Counted from the stretch's first letter, positions 25,508 through 34,572 are shown. The stretch: DNA of 64,000 nucleotides from Bacteroides sp. (GCA_017472925.1 JAFUNS010000002.1:18061-82060); one strand, 5' to 3'. Notes: a model not told the origin generated them from the sequence alone. Numbers and translations: made by a program.

Positions 25508-25810
25508 ATGGAAAATTTCAATGAAATGGTCAATCAACCATTCCCTGTATTGGTCGATTTTTATGCTGAATGGTGTGGTCCCTGCCGAATGATGAAACCC
25601 GTCTTGGAAGAAGTAAAGAAAATGATGGGAGATTCCATTCGTATCATTAAAATAGATGTAGACAAGCACGAATCGCTTGCCAATAGTTTCCAAATCCAAT
25701 CAGTACCCACGCTGATGATATTTAAAAATGGCAAGATGTTATGGAGACAGAGCGGTGTAATGCGCACCAGCCAACTCACCCAACTCTTGCAACAATACGA
25801 AAAGCCATGA
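25508..25810 (+). CDS. trxA: thioredoxin
   Basis: A 100-residue cytoplasmic thioredoxin with the active site WCGPC at residues 22-26, the buried Asp in VDFYAEW, and the cis-Pro in SVPTLMIF. It reduces disulfides using electrons from thioredoxin reductase. It overlaps the following periplasmic thioredoxin by ATGA, so the pair should be co-expressed. The inverted repeat just upstream probably governs both. Confidence 0.96.
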   Translation: MENFNEMVNQPFPVLVDFYAEWCGPCRMMKPVLEEVKKMMGDSIRIIKIDVDKHESLANSFQIQSVPTLMIFKNGKMLWRQSGVMRTSQLTQLLQQYEKP

Positions 25811-26247
25811 AAAGAATTGCAACCCTATTATTGATGTTGGTCATCAGTTTTTCCATGTTTGCGCAAGATAAGAAAAAAGAAGACGCAGTTATCCCAATGG
25901 ATGAACTCATGTTCCTTACTCGTGTATTCGACTATAAGCATAACGAAGCGCAAGAATGGAAATACAAAGGCGATAAGCCATGCATTATCGATTTCTATGC
26001 CACTTGGTGTGCACCTTGCCGCATGATAGCCCCTACCCTCAAGGAATTGGCCAAGGAATATCAGGATAGTATCTATGTATTCAAAGTAGATGTGGACAAA
26101 GAAAAGGAACTTGCAGCAGCCATGGGCATCCAATCCATGCCTACCATTGTATTTATTCCCACAACCGGCCAACCACAAGTTATTGTAGGAGCTGCCGACA
26201 AGAATACATTCCGCCGGGCAATCAAGGAAGTATTACTAAAGGAATAA
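25807..26247 (+). CDS. trxP: exported thioredoxin (TrxP-like)
   Basis: 146 residues from the ATG at 25807 (ATGA overlap with trxA), starting with a signal peptide (MKRIATLLLMLVISFSMFAQ). The active site is WCAPC at residues 67-71 and the cis-Pro loop is SMPTIVFI. It is predicted to act on disulfides in the periplasm. Pairing of a cytoplasmic and an exported thioredoxin in one operon suggests a shared thiol-stress response. The frame opens earlier, inside trxA, but that start would lack a signal peptide. Confidence 0.88.
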   Translation: MKRIATLLLMLVISFSMFAQDKKKEDAVIPMDELMFLTRVFDYKHNEAQEWKYKGDKPCIIDFYATWCAPCRMIAPTLKELAKEYQDSIYVFKVDVDKEKELAAAMGIQSMPTIVFIPTTGQPQVIVGAADKNTFRRAIKEVLLKE

Positions 26248-26313
26248 AGCAGTAAACGTAAAGTCTTTCATTACTATGTACTACGCTTCATAAAACATTG
26301 TTTTCTTCATCAC

Positions 26314-26348
26314 AACACTATGTTTTACGAGGCATAAAACATAGTGTT
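26314..26348. repeat. perfect 14-bp stem-loop after trxP
   Basis: AACACTATGTTTTA and TAAAACATAGTGTT flank the 7-nt loop CGAGGCA. There is no good T-run, and the true terminator lies 40 bp further on, so it may stabilise the mRNA 3' end. A partial copy (CATAAAACAT) lies just upstream. Confidence 0.6.
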
Positions 26349-26388
26349 AGTCTTATTAACAAATCAAGATAAAAAACAAACCTATAAA

Positions 26389-26430
26389 AGAAAAAGGGAA
26401 CTTCTTATGAAGTTCCCTTTTTCTCTTTTA
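26389..26430. terminator. bidirectional terminator between trxP and rubrerythrin
   Basis: AGAAAAAGGGAACTTC pairs perfectly with GAAGTTCCCTTTTTCT around the loop TTAT; both flanks give T-runs on the outgoing strand. Confidence 0.93.
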
Positions 26431-26441
26431 TTTTCATTCTA

Positions 26442-26996
26442 TTATTTCTTGAAATAACGGTTGTACAAGCCTTCGAATCCCTTACCGTGACGAGCTTCAT
26501 CCTTAGCCATTTCATGAACTGTATCGTGGATGGCATCCAAATTCAACTGCTTTGCACGTGTAGCAATGCGCTTCTTGTCTTCACAAGCACCACATTCAGC
26601 ATTCATACGCTTTTCTACATTAGTCTTGGTATCCCAAACTACATCACCCAAAAGTTCAGCAAACTTAGCAGCATGTTCAGCTTCTTCCCATGCATAACGC
26701 TTGAATGCTTCTGCAATTTCTGGATAACCTTCACGGTCGGCCTGACGGCTCATAGCCAAATACATACCTACTTCAGTACATTCACCCATGAAGTGGTTGT
26801 TCAAGTCCTTGATCATTTCATCGTCACAACCCTTAGCAACACCAATCACATGTTCATCAGCAAATTGCAAACCACCTTCAGTTTCTTCCATTTCTTTGAA
26901 CTTGCTGGCAGGTACTTTACACAACGGACACTTTTCAGGAGCAGCATCACCTTCATGAATGTAACCACAAACTGTACAAATAAACTTCTTAGCCAT
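26442..26996 (-). CDS. rbr: rubrerythrin (N-terminal rubredoxin arrangement)
   Basis: A 184-residue non-heme iron peroxidase. A rubredoxin-like domain is at the N-terminus (Cys7, Cys10, Cys23, Cys26), followed by the four-helix diiron domain with [31 protein letters not shown], and [15 protein letters not shown] supplying Glu and His ligands. This is the reverse order of classical rubrerythrin. It reduces hydrogen peroxide to water in anaerobes. It lies 57 bp after perR on the same strand and is probably in the perR operon. Confidence 0.94.
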   Translation of the reverse strand: MAKKFICTVCGYIHEGDAAPEKCPLCKVPASKFKEMEETEGGLQFADEHVIGVAKGCDDEMIKDLNNHFMGECTEVGMYLAMSRQADREGYPEIAEAFKRYAWEEAEHAAKFAELLGDVVWDTKTNVEKRMNAECGACEDKKRIATRAKQLNLDAIHDTVHEMAKDEARHGKGFEGLYNRYFKK

Positions 26997-27053
26997 AATC
27001 TTAATCTTTAAATAGTTATTAGTTAGTTATTATTATAAATTCTTTCAAACAGA

Positions 27054-27467
27054 CTATTCTTCCTCAGCTGCACACGATGGACAAATCCCTTTATAGTACT
27101 GATGAATTTCTTGCACTGCAAATCCATTCATATTGAATTGTTCCATCCGTTCTTCTTCCTGAGCTGCAGGCAAATCATAAATCTTATTGCATTTTTTACA
27201 AAGGAAATGTGCATGTAGACTTACATCACCATCGTAATTCACATTGCGTTCATCTATCGTAAGCATTTGTGCAGCCCCATGCTCTACAAACAATTTCAGT
27301 GTATTATAGACTGTTGTTTTCGATAGCGTAGGTATATCATCACACAATGCCAAATATATATCTTCTATAGAGGGGTGAGTGCGATGCTCTAACAAGTAAT
27401 CCATAATAGCTATACGCTGTACAGACGGCTTCACACCATAACTTAATAAGTAATCATACGTTTTCAT
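27054..27467 (-). CDS. perR: peroxide-responsive repressor PerR (Fur family)
   Basis: A 137-residue Fur-family regulator. Structural zinc cysteines are Cys90, Cys93, Cys129 and Cys132. The regulatory site matches B. subtilis PerR (His37, Asp85, His91, His93, Asp104) at a constant offset of six: His31, Asp79, His85, His87, Asp98. The final Asp, rather than the Glu of Fur, favours PerR. The winged helix contains TLSKTTVYNTL. It should repress in its Fe/Mn form and release DNA on peroxide oxidation of the histidines. A perfect PerR-type box lies 20 bp upstream, and rubrerythrin follows. Confidence 0.9.
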   Translation of the reverse strand: MKTYDYLLSYGVKPSVQRIAIMDYLLEHRTHPSIEDIYLALCDDIPTLSKTTVYNTLKLFVEHGAAQMLTIDERNVNYDGDVSLHAHFLCKKCNKIYDLPAAQEEERMEQFNMNGFAVQEIHQYYKGICPSCAAEEE

Positions 27468-27486
27468 TTATACCTCTCTTTTAAAT

Positions 27487-27501
27487 TTGTAATAATTACA
27501 A
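27487..27501. promoter_or_regulatory. PerR box of the perR-rbr operon
   Basis: TTGTAAT-A-ATTACAA is a perfect 7-1-7 dyad, the architecture of the PerR box (TTATAATNATTATAA; two substitutions, one per arm). It is centred 27 bp upstream of the perR start, fitting autoregulation. Confidence 0.78.
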
Positions 27502-27606
27502 TTAGATTTCACTTGCAAAGATAGATACTTTTTAGGAACCAGCAAATATTTTACTTCTTTTTTTATTTTTTTCTCGCTAATTCCCGAATATAAACACAGG
27601 AATGAT

Positions 27607-27614
27607 TATTTTTG
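27607..27614 (+). promoter_or_regulatory. -7 promoter element of nadE
   Basis: TATTTTTG (TAnnTTTG), 40 bp before the nadE start. Confidence 0.5.
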
Positions 27615-27654
27615 CATCATCATTATATACCCCAATTATTATATAATAAAGCGT

Positions 27655-29580
27655 ATGAAATATGGTTTTGTAAAAGTAGCGGCAGCCATTCCTCAAGTAA
27701 AGGTAGCCGATTGTAAATTCAATGCCCAGCAAATTGATACTTTGATTGCCATTGCCGACGGCAAAGGAGTTCAAATAGTTGTCTTCCCAGAGCTTTGTAT
27801 TACAGGTTACACGTGTGCCGACCTATTTGGACATTCACTTCTTTTGGAAGAGGCAGAAATGGCACTTATGCAAATCATGAACAATACCCGCCAAATGGAC
27901 ATCATTTCTATTGTGGGAATGCCAATCAGCATGAATTCCATGTTAATGAATTGTGCTGTAGTTATCCAACGCGGGAAAATTTTAGGGATAGTACCCAAAA
28001 CATACTTACCTAATTATAAGGAGTTTTATGAACAACGTTGGTTTGCCTCATCCAAGAACTTGTCGGATAATACCATACACCTTTGTGGACAAACCGTACC
28101 TTATGGCTCAAATCTGTTGTTCGATACATCCGACACGTGTTTTGGTATTGAAATATGCGAGGATGTCTGGGCTCCTATACCCCCCAGTTCGTCATTGGCT
28201 CTGAAAGGGGCAGAAATCATCTTCAATCTATCGGCTGATAATGAAAGTATAGGCAAATATTTTTATTTACGTTCATTACTCGCACAACAATCGGCACGTT
28301 GTATTGCTGGATATGTATTCAGTTCTTGCGGATTTGGTGAATCAACAACCGATGTCGTTTTTGATGGCAAGGGACTTATTTATGAAAATGGTACACTCCT
28401 AGCCGAAAGCGAACGTTTTTCTTTAAAGGAACAATTGATTATCAGCGAAATAGATATAGAACGCATCCGCAACGAAAGAAGAACAAACACCACTTTTGCG
28501 ACAAACATAGCTCATAATTCCAATAAAGAAGCCATACATGTCGCTACAGAACTTGTCAATCCACGTGAAACGATATTGACACGTACCATCGAAGCCCATC
28601 CGTTTGTACCAAAAGGTGAAGAACTGAACAAGCGTTGCGAAGAAATATTTGCCATTCAGGTAGCCGGACTTGCCAAACGATTGGTACACACCAATTCTAA
28701 AACAGTGGTGGTAGGTATTTCAGGAGGATTAGACTCTACATTAGCTTTATTAGTCTGTGCCAAGACATTCGACAAGCTTGAATTTCCTCGAAAAGGTATT
28801 ATTGGTATTACCATGCCAGGCTTTGGTACTACCGACCGGACCTATAACAATGCTTTGCACCTGATGTCTTCATTGGGCATAACTATCAAGGAAATCAGCA
28901 TCAAAGAAGCATGTATACAGCATTTTAAAGATATTGAGCATGACATGACTGTACACGATGTGACTTACGAAAACAGTCAGGCACGTGAACGTACTCAAAT
29001 CTTAATGGACTATGCAAATAAAGTAGGAGCATTGGTGATAGGTACAGGCGACTTATCAGAATTGGCATTGGGATGGGCCACTTACAACGGTGACCATATG
29101 TCCATGTATGGAGTAAACGGCAGCATTCCAAAAACATTAGTCAAATATTTGGTAAACTGGGTAGCTTTGAACGGAGTAGATTACGAGTCACGTAACACCT
29201 TATTGGATATTGTAGATACCCCCATCAGTCCCGAATTAATTCCAGCCGACGAACAAGGCAACATCAAGCAAAAGACCGAAGATCTTGTCGGACCGTATGA
29301 ACTGCATGATTTCTTCTTGTATCAGTTCTTACGTTTCGGCTTCCGTCCTTCGAAAATATTTTATTTGGCAGGCATTGCCTTCCGTGGAGTGTACGATGAA
29401 GACACCATCAAGAAATGGCTTACTACTTTCTGTCGCCGATTCTTCCAACAACAGTTCAAACGTTCTTGTTTGCCCGATGGTCCGAAAGTGGGTTCCGTTT
29501 CACTCAGTCCACGAGGCGACTGGCGCATGCCAAGCGATGCCAGTGCTACACTTTGGTTGAAAGAGTGTGAAGAATTATAA
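27655..29580 (+). CDS. nadE: glutamine-dependent NAD+ synthetase
   Basis: A 641-residue two-domain enzyme. The N-terminal nitrilase-type glutaminase has the Glu in VVFPELCITGY, the Lys in VPKTYLPNYKEFYE and the Cys in GIEICEDVW. The C-terminal synthetase has the PP-loop VVVGISGGLDSTLALLV and the segment IGTGDLSELALGWATYNGDHMSMYGVNG. It amidates deamido-NAD with ammonia channelled from glutamine, the last step of NAD synthesis. It is monocistronic with a shared convergent terminator against hisB. Confidence 0.97.
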   Translation: MKYGFVKVAAAIPQVKVADCKFNAQQIDTLIAIADGKGVQIVVFPELCITGYTCADLFGHSLLLEEAEMALMQIMNNTRQMDIISIVGMPISMNSMLMNCAVVIQRGKILGIVPKTYLPNYKEFYEQRWFASSKNLSDNTIHLCGQTVPYGSNLLFDTSDTCFGIEICEDVWAPIPPSSSLALKGAEIIFNLSADNESIGKYFYLRSLLAQQSARCIAGYVFSSCGFGESTTDVVFDGKGLIYENGTLLAESERFSLKEQLIISEIDIERIRNERRTNTTFATNIAHNSNKEAIHVATELVNPRETILTRTIEAHPFVPKGEELNKRCEEIFAIQVAGLAKRLVHTNSKTVVVGISGGLDSTLALLVCAKTFDKLEFPRKGIIGITMPGFGTTDRTYNNALHLMSSLGITIKEISIKEACIQHFKDIEHDMTVHDVTYENSQARERTQILMDYANKVGALVIGTGDLSELALGWATYNGDHMSMYGVNGSIPKTLVKYLVNWVALNGVDYESRNTLLDIVDTPISPELIPADEQGNIKQKTEDLVGPYELHDFFLYQFLRFGFRPSKIFYLAGIAFRGVYDEDTIKKWLTTFCRRFFQQQFKRSCLPDGPKVGSVSLSPRGDWRMPSDASATLWLKECEEL

Positions 29581-29620
29581 AATAATGTGGGTGTGTCGAA
29601 ATGCACACCCACATTGTTAT
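29581..29620. terminator. bidirectional terminator, nadE/hisB, TCGAAATG loop
   Basis: AATAATGTGGGTGTG (29581-29595) pairs with CACACCCACATTGTT (29604-29618), one mismatch, loop TCGAAATG. It touches the hisB stop codon. Its loop equals that of the recA terminator although the stems differ. Confidence 0.85.
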
Positions 29621-30738
29621 AAGCTGCCTTTACTGGAAGGTACTTCAAAATGATAGATATCTCTTCGCACCGCCATTTTGATAGCACGTGCCAATGCCTT
29701 GAATATTCCTTCTATCTTATGATGTTCGTTCTGTCCTTCAGCCTTAATATTCAAATTCATACGGGCTGCATCACTAAGTGACTTGAAGAAATGCAGGAAC
29801 ATTTCTGTTGGCATTTCTCCTATCTTCTCACGTTTGAATTCAGCATCCCACACCAACCAAGGACGGCCTCCGAAGTCTAAGGCTACTTGACAAAGGCAAT
29901 CATCCATTGGCAAACAATAACCGTAACGTTCAATGCCACGCTTGTCTCCTAATGCTATACCTATACATTCTCCTAAAGCAATGGCCGTATCTTCAATAGT
30001 GTGATGTTCATCCACATTCAAATCGCCTTTTACTTGTATAGTTAAATCCAGATTACCATGTTTGCCAATCTGCTCCAACATATGATCAAAGAATCCTAAT
30101 CCTGTAGCAATATTACACTTTCCACTTCCATCCAAGTCCACCTTTATATATATATCCGTTTCCTTGGTGGTACGCTGCACCTCGGCTACCCGTTCACCGG
30201 CAAAAAGGAATTCGGCAATACGGTCCCAATCCTTAGTAGCCAACACACAATAATCTTCCAATCCTTTATCCGTTAGAGACGATTTGTCATCTTGTAACAA
30301 AATGGCTTTACATCCCAAATTCTTGGCTAATTCTACATCGGTATATCGGTCACCAATCACAAAACTTCCTGGCAAGTCGTATATCGGATTATTCAGATAT
30401 TTGCCCAACATTCCGGTACGTGGCTTACGGGTAGGTGCATTATCTTCCGGGAAACTTCGGTCAATAAATATTTCATCAAAAGTTATACCTTCATTAGCCA
30501 AAGTCTGCATTACTAAATTATGTACCGGCCAAAAAGTTTCTTCTGGAAAGGAAGACGTTCCCAATCCGTCCTGATTGGTTACCATAGCAAACTCAAAATC
30601 CAATTTACTGCGGATAAATCCCAAATTACGGAATACTTTCGGTACAAACTCCAATTTCTCGAATGAGTCAAGCTGATAATCAACCGGTGGTTCCACCACC
30701 AATGTACCATCACGATCTATAAACAAAACTTTCTTCAT
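29617..30738 (-). CDS. hisB: bifunctional histidinol-phosphatase / IGP dehydratase HisB
   Basis: 373 residues from the ATG at 30738, which forms an ATGA overlap with hisC (an ATG at 30744 is also possible). The N-terminal HAD phosphatase has FIDRDGTLV and [14 protein letters not shown]; the C-terminal dehydratase has [31 protein letters not shown] and [15 protein letters not shown]. The HAD loop reads [14 protein letters not shown], lacking the Cys/His zinc ligands present in the E. coli enzyme (CPHLPADECDCRKP). It is the last gene of the his operon. Confidence 0.95.
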   Translation of the reverse strand: MKKVLFIDRDGTLVVEPPVDYQLDSFEKLEFVPKVFRNLGFIRSKLDFEFAMVTNQDGLGTSSFPEETFWPVHNLVMQTLANEGITFDEIFIDRSFPEDNAPTRKPRTGMLGKYLNNPIYDLPGSFVIGDRYTDVELAKNLGCKAILLQDDKSSLTDKGLEDYCVLATKDWDRIAEFLFAGERVAEVQRTTKETDIYIKVDLDGSGKCNIATGLGFFDHMLEQIGKHGNLDLTIQVKGDLNVDEHHTIEDTAIALGECIGIALGDKRGIERYGYCLPMDDCLCQVALDFGGRPWLVWDAEFKREKIGEMPTEMFLHFFKSLSDAARMNLNIKAEGQNEHHKIEGIFKALARAIKMAVRRDIYHFEVPSSKGSL

Positions 30739-31772
30739 ACCCATCCTTTTAAAGCCTCCAATAATGTATCATTTTCTTCGGATGTACCAATAGTAATGCG
30801 CAAGCAGTTTCCACAAAGGGCTACATGAGTACGGTTTCGTACAATAATCCCTTTACTCACCAAATACTCGTATATTTTCTTGGCATCAGTCACTTTTGTC
30901 AAAAAGAAATTGGCATCCGTCGGATAAATAGTTTCACAACAAGATAATTTGGAGAACTCGTCCATTAATCGGGTACGTTCCTGCAACAAAATTCTAATCC
31001 AATCTTGTACTTTAACAGGGTCTTGCAAAAGAGATATCGCTTCTTGTTGAGTAAGCAGATTTACATTATAAGGATACTTGATTTTATTAAATAGTCCAAT
31101 AATCTGAGGACAAGCAAAAGCCATACCCAAACGGATTGCTGCACATCCCCATGCCTTAGAGAATGTTTGTAGAACTATTAAATTAGGATACTTGTCCAAA
31201 TCGAGCAAAAATGAACGTTCGGACGAAAAGTCGGCATAAGCTTCGTCAACAATCACCAACCCGTCAAAGGAGTGAAGCAAAGATTCTATTTCTCCACGAC
31301 ACAAATTGTTCCCGGTAGGATTATTCGGCGAACAAAGGAAGATAGCTTTAGTATGATCATCCGTAGCAGCCAATAACTTCTCGGCCGAGAACTGATAATG
31401 TTCATCAAGCAACACCTTACGGTATTCCACATCATTCACCTCCGCACATACCTGATACATTCCGTATGTAGGATCAATGGCAACAACATTGTCCACCGAT
31501 GGAGTACAAAAAGCACGGAACACCAAATCAATGGCTTCATCACTACCATTGCCCAGGAATATCTGCTCTTCGCGTACTTGTTTAAGAGGAGAAATCAAAC
31601 TTTTCAATTCCTTTTGTAACGGATCAGGATAACGGTTGAATGGGGCATGATATGGATTTTCATTGGCATCCAAGAATACAGATGCCTCAACTCCACTATA
31701 TTCATCACGTGCCGAAGAATAAGGTTTCAGTGCCCATACATTGGGGCGTGTCAATTCTTTCAATGTTTTCAT
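30735..31772 (-). CDS. hisC: histidinol-phosphate aminotransferase HisC
   Basis: 345 residues from the ATG at 31772, 2 bp after the hisD stop codon (a TTG six bases upstream is less likely). A PLP fold-type I aminotransferase with [18 protein letters not shown] at the N-terminus, [26 protein letters not shown] and the Schiff-base Lys in [15 protein letters not shown]. It transfers an amino group from glutamate to imidazole-acetol phosphate. Confidence 0.95.
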   Translation of the reverse strand: MKTLKELTRPNVWALKPYSSARDEYSGVEASVFLDANENPYHAPFNRYPDPLQKELKSLISPLKQVREEQIFLGNGSDEAIDLVFRAFCTPSVDNVVAIDPTYGMYQVCAEVNDVEYRKVLLDEHYQFSAEKLLAATDDHTKAIFLCSPNNPTGNNLCRGEIESLLHSFDGLVIVDEAYADFSSERSFLLDLDKYPNLIVLQTFSKAWGCAAIRLGMAFACPQIIGLFNKIKYPYNVNLLTQQEAISLLQDPVKVQDWIRILLQERTRLMDEFSKLSCCETIYPTDANFFLTKVTDAKKIYEYLVSKGIIVRNRTHVALCGNCLRITIGTSEENDTLLEALKGWV

Positions 31773-31774
31773 AC

Positions 31775-33058
31775 TCAATTCATCGTTTTAAGTCTGACGG
31801 TCACAGCATTCTTATGTGCATCCAACTGCTCGTTTATCGCCATCACTTCAATGGCCGGTCCTATAGTACACATTCCTTCATGAGTAATTTCCTGAAATGT
31901 AATCTTGCGGATGAAACTATCCAAATTCACACCACTATATGCCTTGGCATATCCATTGGTAGGTAATGTATGATTAGTACCCGAAGCATAATCGCCCGCA
32001 CTTTCAGGTGTAAGTGCTCCCAAAAATACTGAACCCGCATTCACCACCTTTTCGGCTAATTCCATATAATCTTTCGTTTCAATAATTAAGTGCTCAGGGG
32101 CATATTCATTGGTCATCCCAATCGCTTCATCCATATCTTTTACTAAAATCAACTTACTGTTGGCCAATGATTTTTCGGCTATATCCCGACGAGGTAAAGC
32201 CTCCAATTGGTTCATGACTTCCTCTTCAACGTCATCAATCAACTTCTCTGAAGTAGTGATTAAAACCACCTGACTATCTGCTCCATGTTCAGCTTGTGAA
32301 AGCAAATCTGCAGCAACAAAGGCTGGGTTAGCTGTTTCATCCGCCAATACCTCAACTTCCGAAGGACCAGCAGGCATGTCTATCGCTACTTCGTGAAGCG
32401 ATACCTGTTGTTTAGCTGCCATTACATATTGGTTGCCTGGACCGAATATTTTATACACCTTAGGAACACTTTCGGTACCATATGCCATGGCACCAATAGC
32501 CTGTACTCCACCTATTTTGAATATTTTATTCACTCCAGCCACTTGAGCCGCATAAAGAATAGCAGGATTTACCTTCCCTTCCTTATTGGGAGGTGTACAG
32601 AGCACGATTTCCTTACAGCCGGCTATCTTAGCCGGAACAGCCAACATCAGTACAGTAGAGAACAACGGAGCAGTACCGCCCGGTATATAAAGCCCCACCT
32701 TCTCGATAGCTACTGCTTTCTGCCAACAAGTCACACCGGGTACTGTTTCTACCTTATCGCTTTCAAACCGCTGACTGGCATGAAATGAATGGATATTCTT
32801 ATGTGCCAACAAAACCGCTTCCTTCAATTCGTTGGATACATTCTTTTCCGCCTCCATTATTTCGGTTTCGGTTACAGCCAACACGTCAAGCTTTACTTTA
32901 TCAAAACGTTCTTCATATTCTATTACAGCCTTATCACCTTCGGCCTTTACTCGATTCAATACTTCATTGACTGTACCACGCAAGGTTTCTACATCCAATA
33001 CCGGACGCTTCAATATCTCCATCCAATCGGACTTATTCGGATAATATATCTTTTTCAT
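31775..33058 (-). CDS. hisD: histidinol dehydrogenase HisD
   Basis: 427 residues from the ATG at 33058; an in-frame TTG at 33064 is dismissed. Features: [58 protein letters not shown] (metal ligands Gln and His) and PEHLIIET. It oxidises histidinol to histidine in two NAD-dependent steps. It follows hisG after 31 bp in the operon. Confidence 0.96.
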   Translation of the reverse strand: MKKIYYPNKSDWMEILKRPVLDVETLRGTVNEVLNRVKAEGDKAVIEYEERFDKVKLDVLAVTETEIMEAEKNVSNELKEAVLLAHKNIHSFHASQRFESDKVETVPGVTCWQKAVAIEKVGLYIPGGTAPLFSTVLMLAVPAKIAGCKEIVLCTPPNKEGKVNPAILYAAQVAGVNKIFKIGGVQAIGAMAYGTESVPKVYKIFGPGNQYVMAAKQQVSLHEVAIDMPAGPSEVEVLADETANPAFVAADLLSQAEHGADSQVVLITTSEKLIDDVEEEVMNQLEALPRRDIAEKSLANSKLILVKDMDEAIGMTNEYAPEHLIIETKDYMELAEKVVNAGSVFLGALTPESAGDYASGTNHTLPTNGYAKAYSGVNLDSFIRKITFQEITHEGMCTIGPAIEVMAINEQLDAHKNAVTVRLKTMN

Positions 33059-33089
33059 AATCAACTACCTTTTCGCGCCATTCTACTGA

Positions 33090-33941
33090 TTAAAGAATCA
33101 TTTTCTCAATTGGAAGCACCAAAATACCCTCTGCTCCCAAAGACTTCAATTTACCGATAATTTCCCAAAAACATTTCTGGTCAAGTACCGTATGGACAGA
33201 ACTCCATCCTTCTTGCGCCAATGGCATCACCGTAGGACTCTTCATACCTGGAAGTACATCAATTATTTCCTTCAGTTTGTCGGTCGGTGCATTCATCAGT
33301 ACATACTTCTTGTCTTCTGCAGCCTTAACCGCTTCAATTCGGAACAACAGTTCTTCAAGTATTTCTTTCTTCTCAGCCGAAAGGTTCTTGTTGCCTATCA
33401 ACAATGCTTCACTCTTCATCACCACTTCCACTTCCTTCAAGCTGTTGCTTACCAATGTAGAACCAGAACTTACAATGTCAAAAATGGCATCCGCCAAACT
33501 GATACCCGGTGCAATCTCCACCGAACCTGTAATGACATGGATATCGGTCTTCACTCCATGCTTATCCATATAGTCGCGCAAAATGCCGGGATACGAAGTA
33601 GCTATCTTACGACCTTCAAACCATGATAATCCCGGATAATCCACATCCTTTGGAATCGCCAATGACAAACGGCATTTACTAAATCCCAAACGACGTACGA
33701 TTTCTGCATCTTCCTTTCGTTCTACATATTCATTCTCACCTACTATACCCAAATCGGCCACTCCGTTGGCTACCGACTGAGGAATATCATCATCCCTCAA
33801 GAAGAGCACTTCGATAGGGAAATTAGACGCTTGTTCCAACAAGATTCTTTTCTTAGGAGAGATTTTAATATCCGCCTCCTGCAACAAGGCCATAGTTTCT
33901 TCGAACAAACGGCCTTTGGCTTGTACTGCAATTCTTAGCAT
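33090..33941 (-). CDS. hisG: ATP phosphoribosyltransferase HisG (long form)
   Basis: A 283-residue HisG of the long, self-regulated form: catalytic domains with RIAVQAKGRLFEETMALL, GVADLGIVGENEY and the PRPP loop ADAIFDIVSSGSTLVSN, plus the C-terminal ACT-like domain (from about residue 220) that binds histidine for feedback inhibition. It catalyses the first step of histidine synthesis. It is the first structural gene after the attenuator, so its expression should respond to His-tRNA charging. Confidence 0.97.
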   Translation of the reverse strand: MLRIAVQAKGRLFEETMALLQEADIKISPKKRILLEQASNFPIEVLFLRDDDIPQSVANGVADLGIVGENEYVERKEDAEIVRRLGFSKCRLSLAIPKDVDYPGLSWFEGRKIATSYPGILRDYMDKHGVKTDIHVITGSVEIAPGISLADAIFDIVSSGSTLVSNSLKEVEVVMKSEALLIGNKNLSAEKKEILEELLFRIEAVKAAEDKKYVLMNAPTDKLKEIIDVLPGMKSPTVMPLAQEGWSSVHTVLDQKCFWEIIGKLKSLGAEGILVLPIEKMIL

Positions 33942-33975
33942 AACTATATCTTCTTTCTAATTTATTACCTTTATT

Positions 33976-34007
33976 AATAAGAAAGGCCTACCTCATCGGT
34001 AAGCCTT
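33976..34007 (-). terminator. his operon attenuator hairpin
   Basis: On the minus strand AAGGCTTACC and GGTAGGCCTT pair (one G-U) around GATGA, followed by TCTTATT. It lies 42 nt past the leader-peptide stop and before hisG, the position of an attenuator. The T-tract is imperfect. Confidence 0.7.
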
Positions 34008-34049
34008 AACCAATATCATTTACTACAACAACATCTCAGCCCACCGAGT

Positions 34050-34097
34050 CTATTCGTTAGGGTAATGATGATGATGAATTGTAGATACTCTTTGCAT
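34050..34097 (-). CDS. hisL: his operon leader peptide
   Basis: A 15-codon ORF encoding MQRVSTIHHHHYPNE: four consecutive CAT His codons, then a TAG stop. It resembles the enteric HisL peptide (MTRVQFKHHHHHHHPD) in length, in the placing of the His run and in the following Pro. It lies between a full -33/-7 promoter and an intrinsic hairpin, 109 bp upstream of hisG. Scarce charged His-tRNA would stall the ribosome on the His run and favour read-through. The ORF and His run are directly visible; the mechanism is inferred from well-known his operons. Confidence 0.88.
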   Translation of the reverse strand: MQRVSTIHHHHYPNE

Positions 34098-34119
34098 ATA
34101 ACACTCATTTTAATTCACG

Positions 34120-34152
34120 ACAAAAGTAAAGCAAGCAAACGATATATGCAAA
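34120..34152 (-). promoter_or_regulatory. promoter of the his operon
   Basis: Minus strand: TTTG (34149-34152), 21 bp, then TACTTTTG (34120-34127). It would place the transcript start about 15-20 nt before the leader peptide. Confidence 0.75.
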
Positions 34153-34202
34153 TAATTATCATGAAATATTCAATTTTTCTTTCATTTTAACGGAAATCCG
34201 TC

Positions 34203-34502
34203 TTAAAACTCATAATCTGCACAAGCGCGATCGGCTTTAGCATCTTTCAAAATACCGGCAGCAGCCACATGATCGGGATGAGCCGCATACAGTTTCACAT
34301 CGTCCAACGTATCGAATTCGCTTTCCAGACAGATATCCCATTGCTCGGCTTCGTTCATGTTCAACCCTACAAAAACCTTGCGTATTACCTCTATCTTTTC
34401 GGGCAATGCTTCGATGGCAGCCTTGAAACGATTCATCACCTCACACTTTTCTTCCTTAGAAAGTGTATCTTTCAGTTTAAATAAAACAATATGCTTGACC
34501 AT
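34203..34502 (-). CDS. Dabb (stress-responsive A/B barrel) domain protein
   Basis: A 99-residue single-domain dimeric alpha/beta-barrel protein. The opening VKHIVLFKLKD, the central WDICLESEFDTLDDVKLYAAHPDHVA and the His-Pro-x-H segment are typical of Dabb proteins. Members are linked to stress responses or act as small cyclases, but no catalytic role can be read here. It is divergent from the MltF-like gene, with which it shares an unusual interlocked promoter. Confidence 0.88.
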   Translation of the reverse strand: MVKHIVLFKLKDTLSKEEKCEVMNRFKAAIEALPEKIEVIRKVFVGLNMNEAEQWDICLESEFDTLDDVKLYAAHPDHVAAAGILKDAKADRACADYEF

Positions 34503-34505
34503 AAA

Positions 34506-34536
34506 TTTGATATTTAATTAATTTGTTCTACTTTTG
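34506..34536 (+). promoter_or_regulatory. promoter of the MltF-like gene
   Basis: TTTG (34506-34509), 19 bp, TACTTTTG (34529-34536). The -33 box is inside the 5' leader of the divergent Dabb gene. Confidence 0.7.
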
Positions 34537-34540
34537 GGTG

Positions 34541-34572
34541 CAAAAGTAATTATTTCGGCACAATGAAACAAA
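34541..34572 (-). promoter_or_regulatory. promoter of the Dabb gene
   Basis: Minus strand: TTTG (34569-34572), 20 bp, TACTTTTG (34541-34548). The -33 box lies within the first codons of the MltF-like gene. Confidence 0.7.

Noticed and set aside
27022-27036. Second PerR box between perR and rubrerythrin
   Set aside because: Right half ATTATAA fits, but the left half matches only 4 of 7 bases in AT-rich DNA.
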